Assembly: GCA_964369525.1 (NCBI GenBank)
Contig: CAYJEW010000047.1
Span: 1 to 16,343, forward strand
Length of the DNA: 16,343 bases
Reading direction: 5' to 3'
Source of the DNA: JAAYCI01 sp964369525
GTDB taxonomy: Bacteria; Bacillota; Clostridia; Oscillospirales; Ruminococcaceae
The translations under genes were made by a program, and so were the position numbers. Below, in pieces: positions 13,964 to 16,343 of this stretch (position 1 is its first letter; each line of letters opens with the position of its first letter). Under the pieces are notes generated by a model. The model saw only the letters and a list, made by a program, of their open reading frames with translations, searched no databases and had not been told where the DNA came from.

Positions 13964-15355
13964 TCACAGCAACGCTATTGCTTCCTTTAAATACGCGGCT
14001 CCAACCACTTCAAGGCCAACAAATTCAGCCTTCGATATGTTTTTTAGGCTATGCTTTGGCACAATGGCTTTTTTAAAGCCTATCCGCTGTGCTTCACGCA
14101 GGCGTAGCTCTAAATTTTGTACGCTACGTATTTCTCCACCTAAGCCAACTTCGCCTATGGCTAGCAGTGTATCTGCCACAGGCGTATCAAGCATGCTGGA
14201 TACCAGTGCCAAGCATAGTGGCAAATCGCACGCTGTATCATCTAAATTTAAGCCGCCAACAACATTGATATACACATCTAAGTTGCCTAAAAAGAACCCT
14301 GCACGTTTTTCAAGCACAGCAAGCAGCAGGTTTGCTCGTCCGCTGTCAAATCCGGAGGTGGCTCTGCGTGGTGTGCCAAAGTTTGACTTAGTAGCCAGCG
14401 CCTGGATATCCGCCATTATGGGGCGTGTGCCTTCAGTAATGCACCCCACACAGTTGCCGCTAACCCCAATAGGACGCCCCTGCAATAAAATTTCGGAAGG
14501 GTTATCAATCGGCATAAGACCTGAACCGGTCATGTCAAACATACCAATCTCATTTGTGGACCCGTATCGGTTTTTTACCGCACGCAGAATACGGTACGGC
14601 AGTGTGCGGTCTCCCTCAAAATACATCACAGTATCAACAATATGTTCCAGCACCTTAGGGCCGGCAATTGCGCCGTCTTTATTCACATGCCCTACAAGCA
14701 CCATTGGAATATCATGCTCTTTTGCCAACAGCATTAGCCGGGATGTACATTCTTTCACCTGCGACACACTACCCGCCGAGCTGGATAGCGCCGACGTAAA
14801 CATGGTTTGAATTGAATCTATTACAACGAAATTGGGCTTTTCTTTTAATATGAGTTCTTCTATTATGTCAATATTGCTCTCTGCCGCCACTGAAATATTC
14901 TCTGAAGGAGTTTTCAGGCGGGTGCTACGAAGCTTAATTTGGCGCGCACTTTCTTCGCCTGTTACATACAAAACCGAGTGCGCCTGCCCTACTGCGCCCG
15001 AAAGCTGCAAAAGCATGGTGGATTTACCCACGCCCGGCTCGCCACCTAATAACACCATACTGCCCAGTACAATACCGCCGCCAAGCACACGGTCTAGCTC
15101 ATGCATACCGGTTACAATTCTACTTTTTCGCTCGGTGGTATCTATATCTGCAAGGCGGTGTGCTGTAGCAACGTCTAGGCTATTTTCAGCAGGCGCGCGC
15201 TTTGAGCGCAAGCTACTTTTTGCGGCAGTTGGCGCCGCCACCACATCTTCTATAAGCGTGTTCCACTCGTTGCACGATGGGCAACGCCCCAGCCAGCGTG
15301 GCGTGGCTTCGCCGCAACTTGTGCATACATATATCGTCTTGAGCTTCTCTTTCAT
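13964..15355 (-). CDS. radA: DNA repair protein RadA (RecA-like helicase with Lon-like domain)
   Basis: RadA (Sms) drives branch migration of recombination intermediates. The 463-residue protein has the expected length and order: a zinc finger with Cys11, Cys14, Cys25, Cys28 (CTSCG, CPSCNEW), a RecA-like ATPase with Walker A GGEPGVGKST (104-113) and a Walker B-type strand ending in FVVIDSIQT (about 176), the RadA motif as KNRYG (261-265, Tyr where Phe is usual), and a C-terminal Lon-protease-like domain (about 285-463). The ATG at 15355 follows AGAGGTAGG; the last TAGG is about 9 bases upstream. It appears to stand alone; no clear terminator follows before the gap. Confidence 0.96.
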   Translation of the reverse strand: MKEKLKTIYVCTSCGEATPRWLGRCPSCNEWNTLIEDVVAAPTAAKSSLRSKRAPAENSLDVATAHRLADIDTTERKSRIVTGMHELDRVLGGGIVLGSMVLLGGEPGVGKSTMLLQLSGAVGQAHSVLYVTGEESARQIKLRSTRLKTPSENISVAAESNIDIIEELILKEKPNFVVIDSIQTMFTSALSSSAGSVSQVKECTSRLMLLAKEHDIPMVLVGHVNKDGAIAGPKVLEHIVDTVMYFEGDRTLPYRILRAVKNRYGSTNEIGMFDMTGSGLMPIDNPSEILLQGRPIGVSGNCVGCITEGTRPIMADIQALATKSNFGTPRRATSGFDSGRANLLLAVLEKRAGFFLGNLDVYINVVGGLNLDDTACDLPLCLALVSSMLDTPVADTLLAIGEVGLGGEIRSVQNLELRLREAQRIGFKKAIVPKHSLKNISKAEFVGLEVVGAAYLKEAIALL

Positions 15356-15526
15356 TGCGGCAACCTACCTCTGTTTAAAAAGTTTTATTCTACCTTATTT
15401 TCGGTTATATGGCGCATGATGTCAACATAGCAACTCGATTTTTGTTTCACTTTTTATTTAATAAATGTATAAAACCATGCTACATTGTGATATTATATAT
15501 ATATTACATATAAAATGGAGGGTTTT

Positions 15527-15916
15527 ATGGGACTATTGGATTTTTCCAAAAAGATGTTTAAAGGGTACGACAAGGTTAAAACTACACAAAAAATGACCTA
15601 CGATGAACTACTGGTAGAGATGCAGGCTGGTACCTATGATGCGGGAGAGCCGTTTATTACAGGTGAAGGGTTTATGCGCTGCATTCAGTTTCCCCCATCC
15701 GGAATGTATAAAATTCAGGTTGCTATTTCCGGCAAAACCATCACCGTTGCAAAAATTTATGACGGTGTTGGCGGATTTGCACAAGAGACAATTGGCGATG
15801 TGGTTACTGACGGTTGGTTTAAAAGCTTGAATAGCGAAAATCTAGATCAAAATGAGCTCACCTGGGCTGTTGCGGCCGAAATCAAGCGCTTGCTTGAAGC
15901 CAAAGGATTAGCTTAA
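15527..15916 (+). CDS. Hypothetical small protein (129 residues), function not recognised
   Basis: I do not recognise this family. The start at ATG 15527 (MGLLDFSKKMFKGYDK) is chosen because GGAGGG (15517-15522) sits just upstream; the earlier ATG at 15515 overlaps that site. The protein is soluble, with no signal peptide, membrane helix or Cys motif. A basic N terminus (about 1-20) precedes a region with alternating beta-like strands (MYKIQVAISGKTITVAKIYD, about 62-83) and a C-terminal amphipathic helix (about 108-128, ELTWAVAAEIKRLLEAK). Good codon structure, a strong ribosome binding site and its own terminator argue that it is real and separately expressed. Confidence 0.8.
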   Translation: MGLLDFSKKMFKGYDKVKTTQKMTYDELLVEMQAGTYDAGEPFITGEGFMRCIQFPPSGMYKIQVAISGKTITVAKIYDGVGGFAQETIGDVVTDGWFKSLNSENLDQNELTWAVAAEIKRLLEAKGLA

Positions 15917-15933
15917 TATTTAAAGCTCTTAAC

Positions 15934-15961
15934 TGTCCCCTGCTATTATAAGCGGGGGACA
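15934..15961 (+). terminator. Intrinsic terminator after the 129-residue protein gene
   Basis: TGTCCCCTGCT and AGCGGGGGACA pair over 11 positions (one T-G) around an ATTATA loop, followed by ATTTTG. It lies 17 bases after the stop codon. The T run is short, but the GC-rich stem is convincing. Confidence 0.82.
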
Positions 15962-16019
15962 ATTTTGCAATAGTGCAAAAAAACGCACTAATATGTAAAA
16001 TATACCATAGCATCTCATC

Positions 16020-16172
16020 TTATTTTTTTCTTCTAATCGACCATAAAATAAAGCTGCCCATAACCGTAATGGAGACTATGGGACCTATGCCCGGCATGTT
16101 GAAAGCCACACCGATAGTACCTTCGGCAATTACGCCTGAAATGATGGTTATGATAAAGGCTACAATCTCCAT
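16020..16172 (-). CDS. Small membrane protein (50 residues), function unknown
   Basis: A short frame on the minus strand beginning MEIVAFIITIISGVIAEG and ending SFILWSIRRKK with TAA. Two hydrophobic segments are visible (about 2-15 and 31-45) with a Gly/Pro-containing turn (MPGIGP) between them, and the C terminus is strongly basic, suggesting an inside orientation. AAAGGGG lies about 7 bases before the ATG. No overlapping plus-strand frame looks real. The length, charge pattern and ribosome binding site support a genuine small protein; a toxin-like or holin-like peptide is possible but not shown. Confidence 0.65.
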   Translation of the reverse strand: MEIVAFIITIISGVIAEGTIGVAFNMPGIGPIVSITVMGSFILWSIRRKK

Positions 16173-16247
16173 GTTATTACCCCTTTTTTTACCGCGACAA
16201 AACCCTTATTATTGTTTCACTTTTGCGGATACTATTAAGATATTATG

Positions 16248-16280
16248 AAACGCCCCTCAGCGCAATGCTGAAGGGCGTTT
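16248..16280 (-). terminator. Terminator-like hairpin downstream of tRNA-Cys
   Basis: AAACGCCCCTCAGC (16248-16261) and GCTGAAGGGCGTTT (16267-16280) form a 14-position stem with one C-A mismatch and a 5-base loop. It lies 9 bases beyond the tRNA 3' end. The T run after it on the minus strand is short (TTTC), so efficiency is uncertain. Confidence 0.75.
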
Positions 16281-16289
16281 AAATTTAAT

Positions 16290-16343
16290 TGGAGGTGCCG
16301 GGCAGATTTGAACTGCCGAATACGGGTTTTGCAGACCCGGGCC
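16290..16343 (-). tRNA. tRNA-Cys (anticodon GCA), 3' part; 5' end outside the window
   Basis: Minus strand: the anticodon arm CGGGT-CTGCAAA-ACCCG has anticodon GCA; the T arm is GGCAG-TTCAAAT-CTGCC; the acceptor 3' strand CGGCACC is followed by discriminator T and an encoded CCA (16292-16290). U73 is the known identity base for tRNA-Cys. The D arm and 5' acceptor strand lie beyond base 16343. Confidence 0.95.

Noticed and set aside
14037..14810. Long plus-strand frame of 257 codons inside radA
   Set aside because: It is the antisense shadow of radA; the translation is Ser/Pro/Arg-rich with no family motif and no start signals.
15481..15516. Promoter or dif-like site in the alternating AT tract before the 129-residue gene
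   Set aside because: TTGTGA and TATAAA can be paired at 18 bases but would start transcription inside the ribosome binding site; symmetry with known dif arms is absent.
15973..16248. Plus-strand frame of 91 codons at the right end
   Set aside because: It overlaps a minus-strand peptide with better start signals, and its own start lacks a ribosome binding site.
1..16343. CRISPR array, toxin-antitoxin pair or defence island
   Set aside because: No regularly spaced direct repeats, no Cas genes and no recognisable defence proteins in any frame.

Overview
The window looks like a chromosomal segment from a Gram-positive member of the Clostridia, probably near the Oscillospiraceae/Ruminococcaceae. 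The evidence is the SCIFF ranthipeptide precursor with its radical SAM maturase, a diaminopimelate pathway under a lysine riboswitch, strong AGGAGG-type ribosome binding sites, and TTGACA/TATAAT-type promoters. Nearly all of it is housekeeping DNA. It is an assembly scaffold: a run of exactly 100 N (13699-13798) marks a gap, so the order and distance across it are not proven.

Layout. 1-2279 (+): the 3' part of recN, then tyrS. A near-perfect two-way terminator hairpin (2343-2377) separates tyrS from a convergent operon. 7256 down to 2416 (-): promoter, lysine riboswitch and terminator, then asd, dapA, dapB, a CapA-type lipoprotein and a stand-alone protein made of aspartokinase-like ACT domains, all closely spaced. 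7518-9748 (+): queA and tgt (queuosine tRNA modification). 9779-11910 (+): yajC behind its own promoter, then the 52-residue SCIFF precursor (too short for most ORF callers), a terminator hairpin, and the SCIFF maturase. 11911-12230: AT-rich spacer with three dyad structures. 12231-13265 (-): a XerC/D-like tyrosine recombinase with a TTG start, behind a good promoter and a structured leader. 13440-13963: gene-free DNA with a nested palindrome and the assembly gap. 13964-15355 (-): radA. 15527-15916 (+): a small unrecognised protein with its own terminator. 16020-16172 (-): a 50-residue two-helix membrane peptide gene. 16290-16343 (-): the 3' part of tRNA-Cys(GCA), running off the window.

How the parts work together. 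The riboswitch should shut down asd-dapA-dapB when lysine is plentiful. Because no terminator is seen before 2377, capA and the ACT protein probably follow the same control, which suggests (inference) that they belong to lysine/diaminopimelate physiology. The yajC-SCIFF-maturase block is a known clostridial arrangement: the maturase installs a thioether crosslink in the Cys-rich peptide, and the terminator between the two genes would favour excess precursor over enzyme. The recombinase sits alone in AT-rich DNA. Its family is clear, but whether it does chromosome resolution, local inversion or element mobility cannot be told from this window.
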